Below, piece by piece: positions 35,711 to 46,471 of a DNA stretch of 58,024 bases. Each line of letters starts with the position of its first letter. The first letter of the stretch is position 1. A program made the position numbers and the translations under genes. The notes below the pieces were generated by a model that was given only the letters and a program-made list of their open reading frames with translations, did not search any database and had not been told where the DNA came from. Source of the stretch: Melampsora larici-populina 98AG31 (lineage: Eukaryota > Basidiomycota > Pucciniomycetes > Pucciniales > Melampsoraceae); NCBI RefSeq assembly GCF_000204055.1, contig NW_006768773.1, forward strand, positions 1,588,824 through 1,646,847. Direction: 5' to 3'.

Positions 35711-36082
35711 AATCTTCTGCGCTGGGAATTGCCTCAGATCAAAACCTTGGGCAGCTTCTGTTGGAGGTTGGTAATCCAATAATACCTCAGATTGAAAATC
35801 CAAGGTAAATATGTTGGTGGTGAAGGTAGGTGGCTCTCTGGGAGAGTACTGTGATCACTAAAAGGGTAAATAAAGTTTGTTTGATAATTTACTAAATTAT
35901 CATTTATTTCAATATGTAGTATCACAATATGAAATAAGAGAAAACAAAGAGGAGACCAGGATGGATAGTCTCCTTGGATAAATCCAGACAGGCTACAGTT
36001 AGATGACTCCTTAAAAGGAGGTAAGAAACATAATCATTGATTATAATGAAATAAGAGAGCTGGATCCAAAGCTCTATGTACT

Positions 36083-36193
36083 CACCATGTCCGTTTAGGG
36101 TTTGCATGTTGAAGAGCGCACACCGACTCCCTTTGAGGCAGAAAGGGAAGTCGTGCGCGCTTGTCAACAAGCAAACGCTATCCGGACATGGTG
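36083..36193. repeat. 111-bp foldback sequence
   Basis: The left arm CACCATGTCCG.....GTTTGC and the right arm GCAAACGC..CGGACATGGTG pair over about 50 bases each, down to CTCCCTTT/AAAGGGAAG. The loop is about 7 bases. It resembles a minimal MITE or a structured RNA-forming hairpin. Confidence 0.75.
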
Positions 36194-36234
36194 ACTTTGA
36201 TCTTTTATGGTAATAGATTGCATAGTGAGGTGTA

Positions 36235-36420
36235 GATCACTAGTCTGGTAGTTCTAAAGTCACCAACTTGCAGTTGTTCAAAAGGCACACTTATAACCTG
36301 TGAGTTAGGTCACTAAACTGCATTTGTTCAAAAGGTACACTCTTACTAACCTGTGAGTTGATATAGGTCACTAAACTGCCATTGTTCAAGAGGTAACTAA
36401 CCTGAAGTTAATTGGAAGGT
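36235..36420 (+). repeat. Short tandem array, about 60-bp units, three diverged copies
   Basis: Units share (G/A)GTCAC.AACTTGC or GGTCACTAAACTGC, then TTGTTCAA.AGG.(C/A)AC and AACCTG..AGTT. The copies begin near 36251, 36306 and 36367. Confidence 0.7.
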
Positions 36421-37200
36421 TGCTAACCTAGAAAGAGTGTACTTAGGGAAATTAGAGGATCCAAGGGATGAAGAATAAATTTACCTTATCTGCTAGTCAG
36501 GAAGCTACTTTCAACATATGAAGTGAATCATTAGTCTTATAATTATAAGACCTTTGATTATGTACTGCAAATGAACAAGGGTCCTTTAAAAGATGTTTGT
36601 AATAAAATGCTTGGGGGAAAATCCTTCTCAAGGCTGAGAGAGGAGGGGTTTATATACCTTCCTCTCTAAACCTAACTGTAGTGATATTTGTTCATATCAC
36701 TACATTGGTTCAGGGTTTACTATTAATGATTGTTATGATTATTATTAGTGATACTAAATTACATATACATGTTGCGTATGTTATGTAGTACAAGCATCTT
36801 AACTCTTGACACTGAGTTATGAGGTCTAATTGATGTTTATTACATATTACATGTGGTTTTCAATGTACATGTATATGTAATTAGGGTCTGTATATGTTTT
36901 GTGACATGTTACATATGTTTTCTAGGCTGTATGTACATGTAATTAGATTCTATAAGTGTTGGTTGTATATTACAAGTTAGTCTTTGGGTACATACATATG
37001 TACTCAGGGCTGACAACATAGCTCAGTTTGGCCTTGGCCATGTGGCTTCTTAATTTTAGAGGGTGTTAAATGTAAGTGGTCCCAACTAGGGCTGTGACCC
37101 GACCCTGAGAGTTCTGGGCCGGCCCCGGGGCCAAATTCAGTCCTGAGTGAGCCCAAGGACCTCTGAAAACTGCTCAGGGCCAATCAGGGCCGGTAACACC
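36421..37200. other. AT-rich repeat-like spacer
   Basis: 36720-37010 is rich in TACATGTA, ATGTAATTA and ATGTACATG words. Nothing codes here. Confidence 0.4.
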
Positions 37201-37350
37201 CCAGGCAAGGCGGCAACGCTCCACATGTAGTGTCATGCGCACGCTCCGGGGCAGGGCCAGAGCTTCACATGCAGTGTCACCAAGATTCACATGAAGCGTC
37301 ACCGGGTGCATTACCCACTGCCCAAAGCGTCACCTGTAGCTTCACCCTGC
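37201..37350 (-). repeat. GC-rich repeat; unoccupied copy of the Gypsy insertion site
   Basis: Its reverse complement matches the DNA flanking the Gypsy element (41358-41399 and 47809-47921) across the insertion point. Here the site reads GGGTAATGCACCCGG with nothing inserted. The repeat contains recurring GTGACGCTTCA(C)ATG(A/T)AGC palindrome-like words. Confidence 0.85.
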
Positions 37351-37635
37351 CTCTCACGCCCTTTGATCCACTGCCTCTCACGCCCTTTGACACACCATAT
37401 CTTTGCAACACCTACAACGTTTCCATCTTTTCCTCACCTCATTTTCCTTTATCGCATATCAAGACAAATCAATACCCAACTCAAACCAATACTCAAATTG
37501 GTCGCTCATCGAATTTCAACAAAGCTCGACTCTGATCAATACTCAACTTGGATCCTAAGATCAATATCTACCTCTATCAATCAACAACCTCAATTGATTC
37601 TCTTACAACGTCACCAAACCTCTGTCTGTTCAAGC

Positions 37636-39046
37636 ATGGCAGAACTAGTGCTTTGCACCTGCTCTCAGTGTATTAAAAGAAAGCATACCGACTCATCTGG
37701 TAAGGAAGTGGCGGGATTATGGATTCATTCAGGAACAGAAAGGAATCATTGAAGAAGGCTGGCCACCAGTTCAGAAAACACACCGATTTTTGAGGCACTA
37801 GTCGAGGATTTTCTCTCGAAGGCAAGCATCAAAGATGCTGAACCCGAGCAAGCTTCTTCTGATTCCGATTCAAGTTCTAATTATATCGTTGGCCCAGACG
37901 ACCCTACTGTATTCAAACTAGTCTGTAAGTTACAACTTTCAATGGAATATATTGTTCAAATCTAACAAACAAAATACTTTTCGTTTTCTAGATTTTATAA
38001 TGTATTTCATCAGCTGGTTGTTCCTCGAATGCAGAATGAGTTGTAATAACTGCCGAAAAGCTCACAATTATGTTATGCAAATTGCTCAATTATGTACAAT
38101 AATTACTCTCAACAAAGAATGGGCAAGCCTGGTTCCAAAGGACGTAAGAACAATGTCGAATCGGCTAAATCTCGAATCAACTCTCGAAAGATTTGTATGC
38201 TGTATCAAGTGCTACACTCTCTACGAGCCCGAGGTCGCCCCAGCTGAATGTGGCTATCGAGAAATCCCATCAGACAAACATTGCTGTGGCACCAACCTCT
38301 TTTCTAGTCACACCATACCCAAACTTCCGACCATCACTTGCCTCTCTGGAAAACAAATCCGTGCTCCTGTCAAACAACTCTCCGGAAAACCCCTCTCCAC
38401 TTTCATTATTCAAGACTTTCAGGAATGGTTGACCTGGTTATTATCAATTACATACATTGAGGACTCTATTGACAGTTGGAGTGAAGGATGTAGCTCGGAT
38501 AATGGTGATGGAGTTTATGATTACAATCAAAGTGTAGCAGCCAAAAAGCTCTTCACCACAAATACAACATCTTCCTCGCATACTCCCTTACGATTGGCTT
38601 TTTCGTTATTTGTGGATTGGTTCAACCCCTTGGGAAACAAGAGGTCAGGAAGACAAGTCTTGATTGGGGTATTATCATTGCAGTGCTTAAATCTACCACC
38701 TCAGGCTTGGCAACAGATGAAGCACACCTTCCTGGCAGGTATGGTTCCGGCTCCTGATCAACCTGACATGACCACTATAAGTCATATCCTCCGACCTTTA
38801 GTCGATGAATTACTCAGACTAGATTGTGGTATCGAAACCAAGACCCACGGCTACCCAGGAGGACGGAAAGTGATAGTTTGACTGTCTTATCTCAGCGGCG
38901 ATACAGTTGCAAATCATAAAGTCGCTGGTTTTATATTGCACTCAGGAAAATGTTTCTGCTCATGGTGTATGTTACAGAGGAAACAATTGGCAACGATGGT
39001 GGTGGGCCAATTACAAACTCGACAAGAAGTTATCAATGGGCGTTGA
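37636..39046 (+). pseudogene. Tnp2-type (CACTA-like) transposase N-terminal part, broken by two TGA stops
   Basis: Exons 37636-37924 and 37992-39046 join in phase (GTAAGT..TCTAG). It starts MAELVLCTCSQCIKRKHTDS, a cysteine-cluster opening seen in transposon proteins of basidiomycetes, followed by an acidic linker. The core shows ERFVCCIKCYTLYEP, PLSTFIIQDFQEWLTWLL, the strong Tnp2 signature FSLFVDWFNPLGNKRSGR, LNLPPQAWQQMK and LRPLVDELLRLD, then GDTVANHKVAGF and CFCSWCM. In-frame TGA codons stand at 37750-37752 and 38879-38881, and similarity stops near 39046, where an antisense repeat gene begins. Tnp2 proteins cut and paste CACTA elements; this copy cannot make a full one. The exons are listed only to describe the break. 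Confidence 0.8.
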
Positions 39047-40002
39047 TATTCATGTAAGCAAAAGCGTTGGCAGCAACCCATTGACGAAAGAGTCGAAGGG
39101 CACTAATCCGACATGCTTTGTTCAAGAGAGTGTCTTCAGGGCTACTGAGATCCGGACACCATTCACGTATGCCAAGCTTAGCAAACATTGCTTTTGTGTA
39201 AATCACAAAAAACTCTTTGATATTGACAACACTACCACCAATGTTCACACGCTTAGCTTTGGGTGCTTTCACTTCACTTTGATTGACAAGGTCTTTGGCT
39301 GATGTGCTGTCGAGTGCTCCTGATATGGCGGATGAGTTTGAGAATTGAGAGTTGAATTCCAGAAGATGGGCGGGATTTGGGGCCTTCGGTACCAAAGACA
39401 ATGATGCCAACCCCCATATAATGCAAAGGAAGACATAGAAACAATTCTAAGAGAAAGATGAAGTAATGTTAGTATTTTTTTTATCATAGGAGAATACAAA
39501 AACCTGCCTTTGTGCCCTCGAATCCCTCTGGCCAATCTTCTTTGTTTAACTGGGCAGCATGTCGTTTTGGCAATGGTTTTGGGGGACCAGTGGCTTGAAC
39601 GCGAGATGTTGATGGTGTTGATTTTCTCCGGGGAGTTGAAGACGGGGGAGGAGGCTTCTTGCTGGGAATACGGCTAGAACTCGCAGGCGTGGAGGTTTTG
39701 GGCGGCTTGGTTGGGATCGAGCCTGTTGAAGCTCTTGGAGCCTTCTTCTTTGTTGTTTGAGAGTTTGATGGGGCTGTGTTATTGACACCTATACCTTGAA
39801 GTTTGTTGACAAGGTCTTTGTAAGCTTTCTCTTGGGTAAGTGCGTCTTGTCGCATCTGTTCGAGCATCAGGTTTTGGGAGGCAATCTGGGCTTGTTGAGT
39901 TTTGAAGCTCTTCAAAAGCATGGTTTGAAGGTCGTTGGTTGGTTGAATGCCGGTAGGTGTTGGGACATTGTTCGGTGTTTGTGAGTCATTTGGAGGATTC
40001 AT
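39033..40002 (-). pseudogene. Rust repeat-family protein, probably truncated
   Basis: The first block, 40002-39504 (starting MNPPNDSQTPNNVPTP), has a Gln/Met-rich coiled segment (LKSFKTQQAQIASQNLMLEQ) and a Pro/Ser/Lys-rich linker, ending NKEDWPEGFEGTKAG at a GT donor. The second block, from about 39446 to 39033, has APNPAHLLEFNSQFSN, VVNIKEFFVIYTKAMFAKLG, CPDLSSPEDTLLNKACR and ALRLFRQWVAANAFAYMN. I associate this pattern with a multicopy family of unknown function in Melampsora and Puccinia, usually much longer. The simplest junction is out of phase, and the frame stops exactly where the Tnp2 remnant ends. It therefore looks like a broken repeat gene. Confidence 0.5.
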
Positions 40003-40172
40003 TATGACAAAAGACGATGAATATGAACAATGTAAATGAAAGGAGAAAGAAAATGTAAAGATCAATTAATGATAGAATGAGTTCGATGAAGGGTGAAGTA
40101 AGACTCTTCACCAAATCGGCTCCTGATTTATAGATGGCCAGGGTACGTAAAAAACCTATATCATCATTTGGT

Positions 40173-40793
40173 TCAACAGAGATCAGCAGCAAAATTTTCC
40201 TGATCAATTGCTAAAGAAGGACCCACGAAGGAAAGAGTCTTGAATATGACATAATAACGTACTTTTTTTCGGATAGCGTTTGCATCTCGCCAAGTGATTC
40301 CATTCTTAAGCATATACCGTTCAATCTCTTCAGCTACAGCTCGCTTTTCTGATTTGTTATCTTTGAATCTACTGAAATTTTGTTCATCCGTAAGCCAATT
40401 GAGCAATAAGTACATTGAAGTTTTCCCCTCCCCATTATCATCACGTTCCCATAGAATTGTTGTCTTGTTGCCTTTTTCATCTTTGTCTTGAGAACTTTCA
40501 TCGTTTTTTTTTGGATTTTTTGACTTCTTTGATTGTGATTTCCCAACTTTTGACTTACGAGGCGATCGTGGTTTTGCTGGTCCTGCCTTTGATTTCGGAC
40601 ACATCTTTGATTTTATCTTTTTATTTTTGTTGTGAACACTTGATCCGGCTGATTGAGCTAGTTGGATTGCTCCGGTGAGGACTTGACTGAGAGTTGTAGG
40701 ATCAAGTTGTAGTTGAGCAGGATTAGGATCAGGTTCGGAAGATGGTTCATGGGAATTGATCGTATCTGAGTGTAAATCTTGAGACGACGACAT
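40173..40793 (-). CDS. SANT/Myb-like DNA-binding protein of a rust repeat family
   Basis: A 206-codon frame from ATG at 40793. The N-terminal 70 residues are Ser/Pro/Gln-rich, followed by a basic nuclear-localisation-like stretch (KKIKSKMCPKSKAGPAKPRS and SQSKKSKNPKK). The likely SANT-like helix bundle is LLLNWLTDEQNFSRFKDNK, SEKRAVAEEIERYMLKNGIT, RDANAIRKK, resembling Myb/SANT domains of transposon-linked families. After IRKK a GTACGT..TTCAAG intron of 24 nt is conceivable but too short to be likely, so the C-terminus is uncertain. It lies upstream of, and on the same strand as, the 39.0-40.0 kb repeat gene. Such a pair could belong to one mobile element. Confidence 0.5.
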   Translation of the reverse strand: MSSSQDLHSDTINSHEPSSEPDPNPAQLQLDPTTLSQVLTGAIQLAQSAGSSVHNKNKKIKSKMCPKSKAGPAKPRSPRKSKVGKSQSKKSKNPKKNDESSQDKDEKGNKTTILWERDDNGEGKTSMYLLLNWLTDEQNFSRFKDNKSEKRAVAEEIERYMLKNGITWRDANAIRKKVRYYVIFKTLSFVGPSLAIDQENFAADLC

Positions 40794-41399
40794 GAAGTTA
40801 AATGAAGTTAAAGTTCAATTCACTATGCGCGGTTTGAGGGGATTGAATTGGGTGTGTCGCCTCTGAGCGGAGAACTGGGCAGAGGACTGGGCATGGGACT
40901 GGGCAACGGGCTGGGAAAATTTTTTTTGCCCAGCTTTTGGCTTGAGTCTGGGAATCTGGACTTCTGGGCACGTGGCCGGGCACGTGCCCGGGCTTGTACT
41001 TTGTATCCCGTAAATAATTCAATTTGTAGTTAGGAACCCACACTATTTTCGAATAAGAGTGTCCCTTTTGGTTGACAAAGGCTTTGTAACGATCTAAACA
41101 TTCTAGTCCCTGACCAGCAAATCCAAACTCAGTTGGATACACAGCTCAGGTTGGCAGAAGATACTTGCGCTGAGAAGGGGTCCTCCCATTGTGACCAGCG
41201 ACGGTCCGCGCAGCAAGGAAAGGTAGGGCACAATTTAGAAGAGGTGGTGTGATTGTGTAAGGGAAGTTGAGTGATGATGACAGGGATCGTGGAGTTGAAA
41301 GATGAGCGGTGACTGATGACGCTCCGGCAGACAGCTGTGCCACAGCTGTGTTGTGCGGCAGGGTGAAGCTACAGGTGACGCTTTGGGCAGTGGGTACTG

Positions 41400-41562
41400 T
41401 GTTATGATCTCTATACTGAGATATGCTTGTAGTGTGTTTTCCTTTCGTGCCTACCAGGAAGGGGAAGCTTTTACCTTACCCCTTTCCTTCACGTTGCAAT
41501 CTCTATATCACGCTATACCCACCTTGCCTGCTTGTCTCTACCAAGTCATCAAGGTCCTTACA
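41400..41562 (+). repeat. Gypsy 5' LTR
   Basis: TGTTATGATC...CTTACA. The end is set by the target duplication after the 3' LTR. The internal sequence continues TATTGCAACGTC, presumably the primer-binding region, though the tRNA is not identified. Confidence 0.9.
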
Positions 41563-41969
41563 TATTGCAACGTCTACATTCTAGTAGAACAAGAAGGCGC
41601 ATTGCAGAAGTTCAAGAAAAACGAAAGAAGTTATAGAACATCAAAGTTAAAAGATTAGAAGATTTAAAATAGATTCAAAGAAAGTTAAGATTCACCGAAG
41701 ATTATAGATCTCAGAAGAAAGAAGAAAGTTTACAAAGTTTAAAGTTTAAAGTTTAATTATAGTTTCACATTCAAAAGAACCTCAAGAGATCACACGTGTC
41801 AATTCAAACATCTCGACCGAGTTAAACCCGATCAACTAACAATTCGAAGTTACCAGCGATCTTTTAAACCCCACATCCTTTATTCAAAACGCCTAACTAC
41901 TCAGTACCCCGCAGCTCTACCCCGAGTGAAGAGGAAGAGACTTTTGCAGACGCTCCCGAAGTCGAAAAC

Positions 41970-43085
41970 ATGTCTAATATAAATCTGGAGGATGTTATGA
42001 AGAAGGTGGAGGAGCTAAGTGCTAGGTTGTTAGAGGAGACGACACTTCGGCAGAAGGCTGAAATGGAGTTGAATCAATTGAGACACACTCAAAGTGTCCC
42101 GATGGAAAGCAAACAGGCCTCGACAGGAGGGAACCAACAACATGCGAGCTTCACAGCCCACCACGTTGTCCCTTCGACACAACCCAAGCCTCCTAAGATA
42201 GCGACGCCCAACAAGTTTGATGGGTCTAAAGGACCAAAGGCTGAGATCTTCATGAACCAGTTAGGCCTGTACATCCAAATGAACAACACGTCCTTCAGCA
42301 ATGACCAGGCAAAGGTTGCGTTCGCACTGTCGTATACAACTGGCAGAGCGAACACTTGGGGTCAGACGTTCACCGATCAGCTTTTAGACACCTCAGTAGC
42401 CCATCTAGTCACGTGGGCTAAGTTCGTCGAATCATTCAAGGCTACGTTCTTTGACTCTGAGAGAATCCCGAAAGCTGAGAAGGATCTACGAGCGCTGAAA
42501 CAGACCAAGGCGGTGACCGACTACTGGATTAGGTTCTCAGAGTTATCGCTAATAGTGAAATGGCCCGAATCTGTTTTGATTTCTCAATTTAATCAAGGAC
42601 TCAAATCAGAAATAACTGTGCATATGGTCCGTGACGAATTCACTTGTGTAGAGGATGCTGCAAAACTGGCAATTAAGATAGACAATAATATCAACAAACG
42701 GCACCAAGACTATCATGTAGCTCACCAACATACCTCGTCCACTACTGTAACAGATCCCGATGCTATGGATTGCTCTGCCTACAGAATCAACATCTCGAAT
42801 GAGGAGTATAAGCGTAGAGGTACCTCAAGAGCCTGCTATGGGTGTGGTAAAACGGATCATTTCATCAGTAATTGCTCAGAAGTACGAAAGAAGAAAAGCG
42901 GGCTTTATAATCAGAATAGAACTTATGGAGGATATCAGAGAGGTGGAAATTCAAGAATTAATGAATTAGAAAGTAAATTACAAGCCCGAATAGATGAACT
43001 TGATGCAAAATTAAAAGATGATGAAAAGGGGAGAAAGGAAGGTGGAAGAGCTGAGTCGTCAAAAAATGGCAAAGCTCGGGAGTGA
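41970..43085 (+). CDS. Gypsy gag
   Basis: 371 codons from ATG. An N-terminal coiled coil (MKKVEELSARLLEETTLRQK) precedes the retrotransposon gag domain: KIATPNKFDGSKGPKAEIFM, WAKFVESFKATFFD, DYWIRFSELSLIVKW, SQFNQGLKSEI. A CCHC zinc knuckle CYGCGKTDHFISNC follows, then a charged tail with a second coiled coil. It forms the particle and packages element RNA. The stop codon overlaps the next frame (GTGAAGG), so pol is in another frame. Confidence 0.92.
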   Translation: MSNINLEDVMKKVEELSARLLEETTLRQKAEMELNQLRHTQSVPMESKQASTGGNQQHASFTAHHVVPSTQPKPPKIATPNKFDGSKGPKAEIFMNQLGLYIQMNNTSFSNDQAKVAFALSYTTGRANTWGQTFTDQLLDTSVAHLVTWAKFVESFKATFFDSERIPKAEKDLRALKQTKAVTDYWIRFSELSLIVKWPESVLISQFNQGLKSEITVHMVRDEFTCVEDAAKLAIKIDNNINKRHQDYHVAHQHTSSTTVTDPDAMDCSAYRINISNEEYKRRGTSRACYGCGKTDHFISNCSEVRKKKSGLYNQNRTYGGYQRGGNSRINELESKLQARIDELDAKLKDDEKGRKEGGRAESSKNGKARE

Positions 43086-43861
43086 AGGTTGTGCCCTCCC
43101 CAAGTGAAGTTGAATCAGGATTAGAACGAGACATTATTGATATTCTTGAAATGCATGATACCAGAATTATCGATACTGTGCTTTTATATGACCCTGACAC
43201 TGCCACAACCACCTCAGCTCGTGCCCTTGTAGACAGCGGAGCTACACATGAAGCCGCAAGTAAGAGATTCATTAGCAAAGCCAAGCTCACTACCTCCCCA
43301 TTACCCCAGACCAGAAGCGTGATTGGATTTAGTGGACATGAGTCGGTAGTAACCCACACGGGGGACTACCATGTCAATCACCAACCAATCAACACCACCT
43401 TCATAATCACTGAACTCAGAGACAAGTACGATATCATTCTTGGAATGCCTTGGATCAGAAAGAACCACCATCTCATAGACTGGGAACATGGAAGACTAAG
43501 GAAACAAGACATCACAAACATTGCAGCTGCAGAAGCTTTGTCGTTACCAAAAAACTCCTCTTTGGACCACAGGTTGGAGCCTTTGAGGCACGCTAGGTTA
43601 TATGACGAGGGGGTGCAAGTCGATGAAGACTTATTCACACCCCCGCAATGTGAGTTCGAAAGTTCATCTAATCAAAAATCTCAAAGACCAGATGACAAGT
43701 TGTTACCTCTCCTAGAACTCACACCAAACCAACGAGCTAATGAAGGCCCCAAGAGACAATCAGAAACAGAACTACTTGGCACTCAATGCAATCTGAAAAA
43801 CCCCTCAACGGACCAAGGAGTGGAACCATTGAGGAAAGCTAAGAACATTGAGATGGGGTAA
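43082..43861 (+). CDS. Gypsy protease region of pol
   Basis: An open frame (no ATG at its start) overlapping the gag stop. The retropepsin catalytic motif is ALVDSGATHEA, with the flap-like block VIGFSGHESV and the substrate-loop block IILGMPWIRK. The frame ends at TAA 43859-43861, 14 bp before the RT frame, which is in a different phase. In an intact element these would be one polyprotein, so a further small frame break may lie around 43862-43876. Confidence 0.85.
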   Translation: MKVVPSPSEVESGLERDIIDILEMHDTRIIDTVLLYDPDTATTTSARALVDSGATHEAASKRFISKAKLTTSPLPQTRSVIGFSGHESVVTHTGDYHVNHQPINTTFIITELRDKYDIILGMPWIRKNHHLIDWEHGRLRKQDITNIAAAEALSLPKNSSLDHRLEPLRHARLYDEGVQVDEDLFTPPQCEFESSSNQKSQRPDDKLLPLLELTPNQRANEGPKRQSETELLGTQCNLKNPSTDQGVEPLRKAKNIEMG

Positions 43862-43875
43862 AGCACGAAAAGAGC

Positions 43876-46085
43876 TTGCCAAAACCCCCGCCAAGTAAGT
43901 GCGATATTCTATCTCCGTTAATTTCTTGTCAAAACGTTAGCAAGCAGACATCTCCTCTCTTAAGCTATGCAAGAACAGGCATCAGACAACGAGTAAGCAC
44001 CCACAACTCAATCAGTACTTCCAAAACGACTATTGCGGCGGCGAAGACGGCTTGGAATGTGTCCACAAGACTGGCAGTCGAGCAGATCAAAGACAAACAA
44101 GAAGCATCAGCAGCAGATTTAGTTCCTAAGGAATATCACGATTATCTCAACATGTTTGAAAAGAATAATTCAAATGTCCTACCGCCACATAGACCATACG
44201 ATTTCAGAGTAGATCTACTCCCCAATGCCACACCTCAAGCTGGACGAGTTATTCCTCTATCCCCGAGAGAGAATGAAGTGTTGAACAAAATGATAGAAAA
44301 AGGACTGAAGAATGGCACTATTAGAAGAACTACGTCGCCATGGGCAGCTCCAGTGCTATTCACGGGAAAGAAAGATGGAAATCTTAGACCCTGTTTCGAC
44401 TATAGAAAGTTAAATGCACTCACGGTAAAGAATAAATATCCATTACCTCTAACCATGGAATTAGTAGACAGTCTTTTGGATGCTGATGAATTTACCAGCT
44501 TAGACATGAGAAATGGATACAATAATTTGAGAGTACGTGAAGGAGACAAGGCAAAATTAGCCTTCATTTGCAGAGCCGGTCAATTTGAACCTTTAACGAT
44601 GCCGTTTGGTCCGACAGGGGCGCCAGGTTTTTTTCAGTTCTTTATCCAAGACATATTGAAGGCTCATATAGGCAGAGACGTAGCGGCTTATCAGGACGAC
44701 ATTTTGATCTATACTAAACCGGGAGTAGATCACAAGGCTGTAGTTAAAGAAGTTCTCAACATATTGAAGAATCAGAATGTATGGTTGAAACCAGAGAAAT
44801 GCAAGTTCTCGAAGAAGGAAATATCTTATCTAGGTTTAGTCATCTCAAGAAATCAAATACGCATGGATGAAACCAAAGTCAGAGCGGTAACTGAATGGCC
44901 CGCGCCAAAAAGCGCTTCAGAAGTTCTCACGTTTTTAGGATTCTCAAACTTCTATAGAAGGTTCATAAGTCATTTTTCGAAAATAGCCAGGCCATTACAT
45001 GAATTATCTCAAGATGGAGTTAAATTTGAATGGACAGAGGAGAGAAATCAGGCATTTGAGAGTTTGAAGTCAGCATTCACTACAGCTCCGGTATTGACAA
45101 TAGCAAACCCGTACAAACCCTTCATTCTAGAGTGTGGTTGCTCAGACTTCGCACTGGGCGCAGTCCTCTTGCAAATATCAGAAAAAGACAACCTTCTCCA
45201 TCCAGTAGCGTTCCTTTCAAGATCATTAATCAAAGCCGAAAGAAATTACGAAATTTTCGACAAAGAGCTCCTGGCGGTGGTGGCGGCGTTCAAGGAGTGG
45301 AGACAATACCTGGAAGGCAATCCGAACAGGCTGAGTGTCATAGTTTATACAGATCACAAGAATCTACAGTCTCTTATGACCACAAAAGAACTTACAAGAA
45401 GACAAGCTAGATGGGTTGAAATTCTAAGCGGTTTCGACTTTGAAATTAGATTCAGACCTGGCAAAGACTCAGCCAAACCTGACGCGTTATCTAGGAGGCC
45501 GGACCTAGCTCCTGCTGATGGAGATAAGCTCACATTTGGACAGCTGTTAAAACCTGTAAACCTACCAAAGGACGCTTTCATTGATGCTTTGGACTTTGAA
45601 TGTCACTTTTTAGATGAGAACACGAATTCATCCAACTTTGAGATACAAGAGCAAGAAAATGCGGAAATTTTGTGGACCGATGAACAGATTATCGAAGAAA
45701 TCAAATGCAAATCACAAGCGGATGTCAAGATCAACGAAATACTCAGATTTTTTAATGATATGCCTAAGTCAAAGTTTCTAGCTGACTACAAGGTTGTGGA
45801 TGGAGTGGTGTATTTCCAAGATCGAATCCTGGTACCGGATGATGCTGACATAAAACTTCAGATTTTACAATCACGCCATGACAGCACTCTTGCAGGACAC
45901 CCTGGTAGGATGAGGACTTTAATGTTAACAAAAAGGCTATATCATTGGCCCTCGATGAAACAATATGTCAACAAATACGTGGATGGGTGCCATTCATGTC
46001 AACGCGTGAAGGCCAGGACTACGAAACAAGTAGGAAGTCTACAACCATTACCGATACCAGAAGGGCCGTGGCTTGACATATGCTA
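43876..46085 (+). CDS. Gypsy reverse transcriptase, RNase H and start of integrase
   Basis: RT motifs: RPYDFRVDLLPNATPQAGRV, LRPCFDYRKLNALTVKNKYP, FTSLDMRNGYNNLRV, TMPFGPTGAPGFFQ and catalytic AAYQDDILIYT (YQDD). The thumb follows (SYLGLVISRNQIRMDETKV). RNase H shows LECGCSDFALGAVL, EIFDKELLAVV and VYTDHKNLQSL. The integrase zinc domain has an H..H..C..C arrangement (RHDSTLAGHPGRMRT and GCHSCQRVKART). The frame is cut at 46085 by an inserted CACTG element; the apparent C-terminus after that point is insert sequence. Confidence 0.93.
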
Positions 46086-46471
46086 CACTGCCAGCATTAA
46101 AGAGGTTCCCAGATGGGAATACGGGTCCTAGTGATCAGATTCCCATTCTGCTACTGTTACACAGTTCCATGAATATTTCCTGAGTAGCCATTGTGATATA
46201 TGTAGTCAATATTTTGAAATGTGCGTCTCAATCTGAACAAAGTTACAGCATGTATTACACATGGTTTTCTTATCTAGATGAGCAGATAGCTGAGCGGACC
46301 TGTATGTAGCTGATAGCTAAGGATTTACTCAGATGTTTGCACATATGTAGTGTATGCTTTATGGCTCAGATGTGCAGTGCAAGATGATTTGATTCTCCAT
46401 TCTTCTCTCAATGATATTCCCAGCCTAGGTCATGTTCCGACCAGGGAACCTATTTAATGCTGGCAGTGCTA
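46083..46471. mobile_element. Non-autonomous CACTA/CACTG-type element (383 bp) inserted in the Gypsy integrase
   Basis: The left end CACTGCCAGCATTAAAGAGG and the right end CC.ATTTAATGCTGGCAGTG are 25-bp inverted repeats with one mismatch (46086-46110 / 46444-46468). CTA is present on both sides (46083-46085, 46469-46471), a 3-bp target duplication as in CACTA/EnSpm elements. Removing the element and one CTA reopens the integrase frame, which dates this insertion after the Gypsy insertion. It contains no coding region. Confidence 0.92.

Noticed and set aside
46086..46131. Apparent C-terminus of the Gypsy RT frame (TASIKEVPRWEYGS)
   Set aside because: These residues are translated from the inserted CACTG element, not from the retrotransposon.
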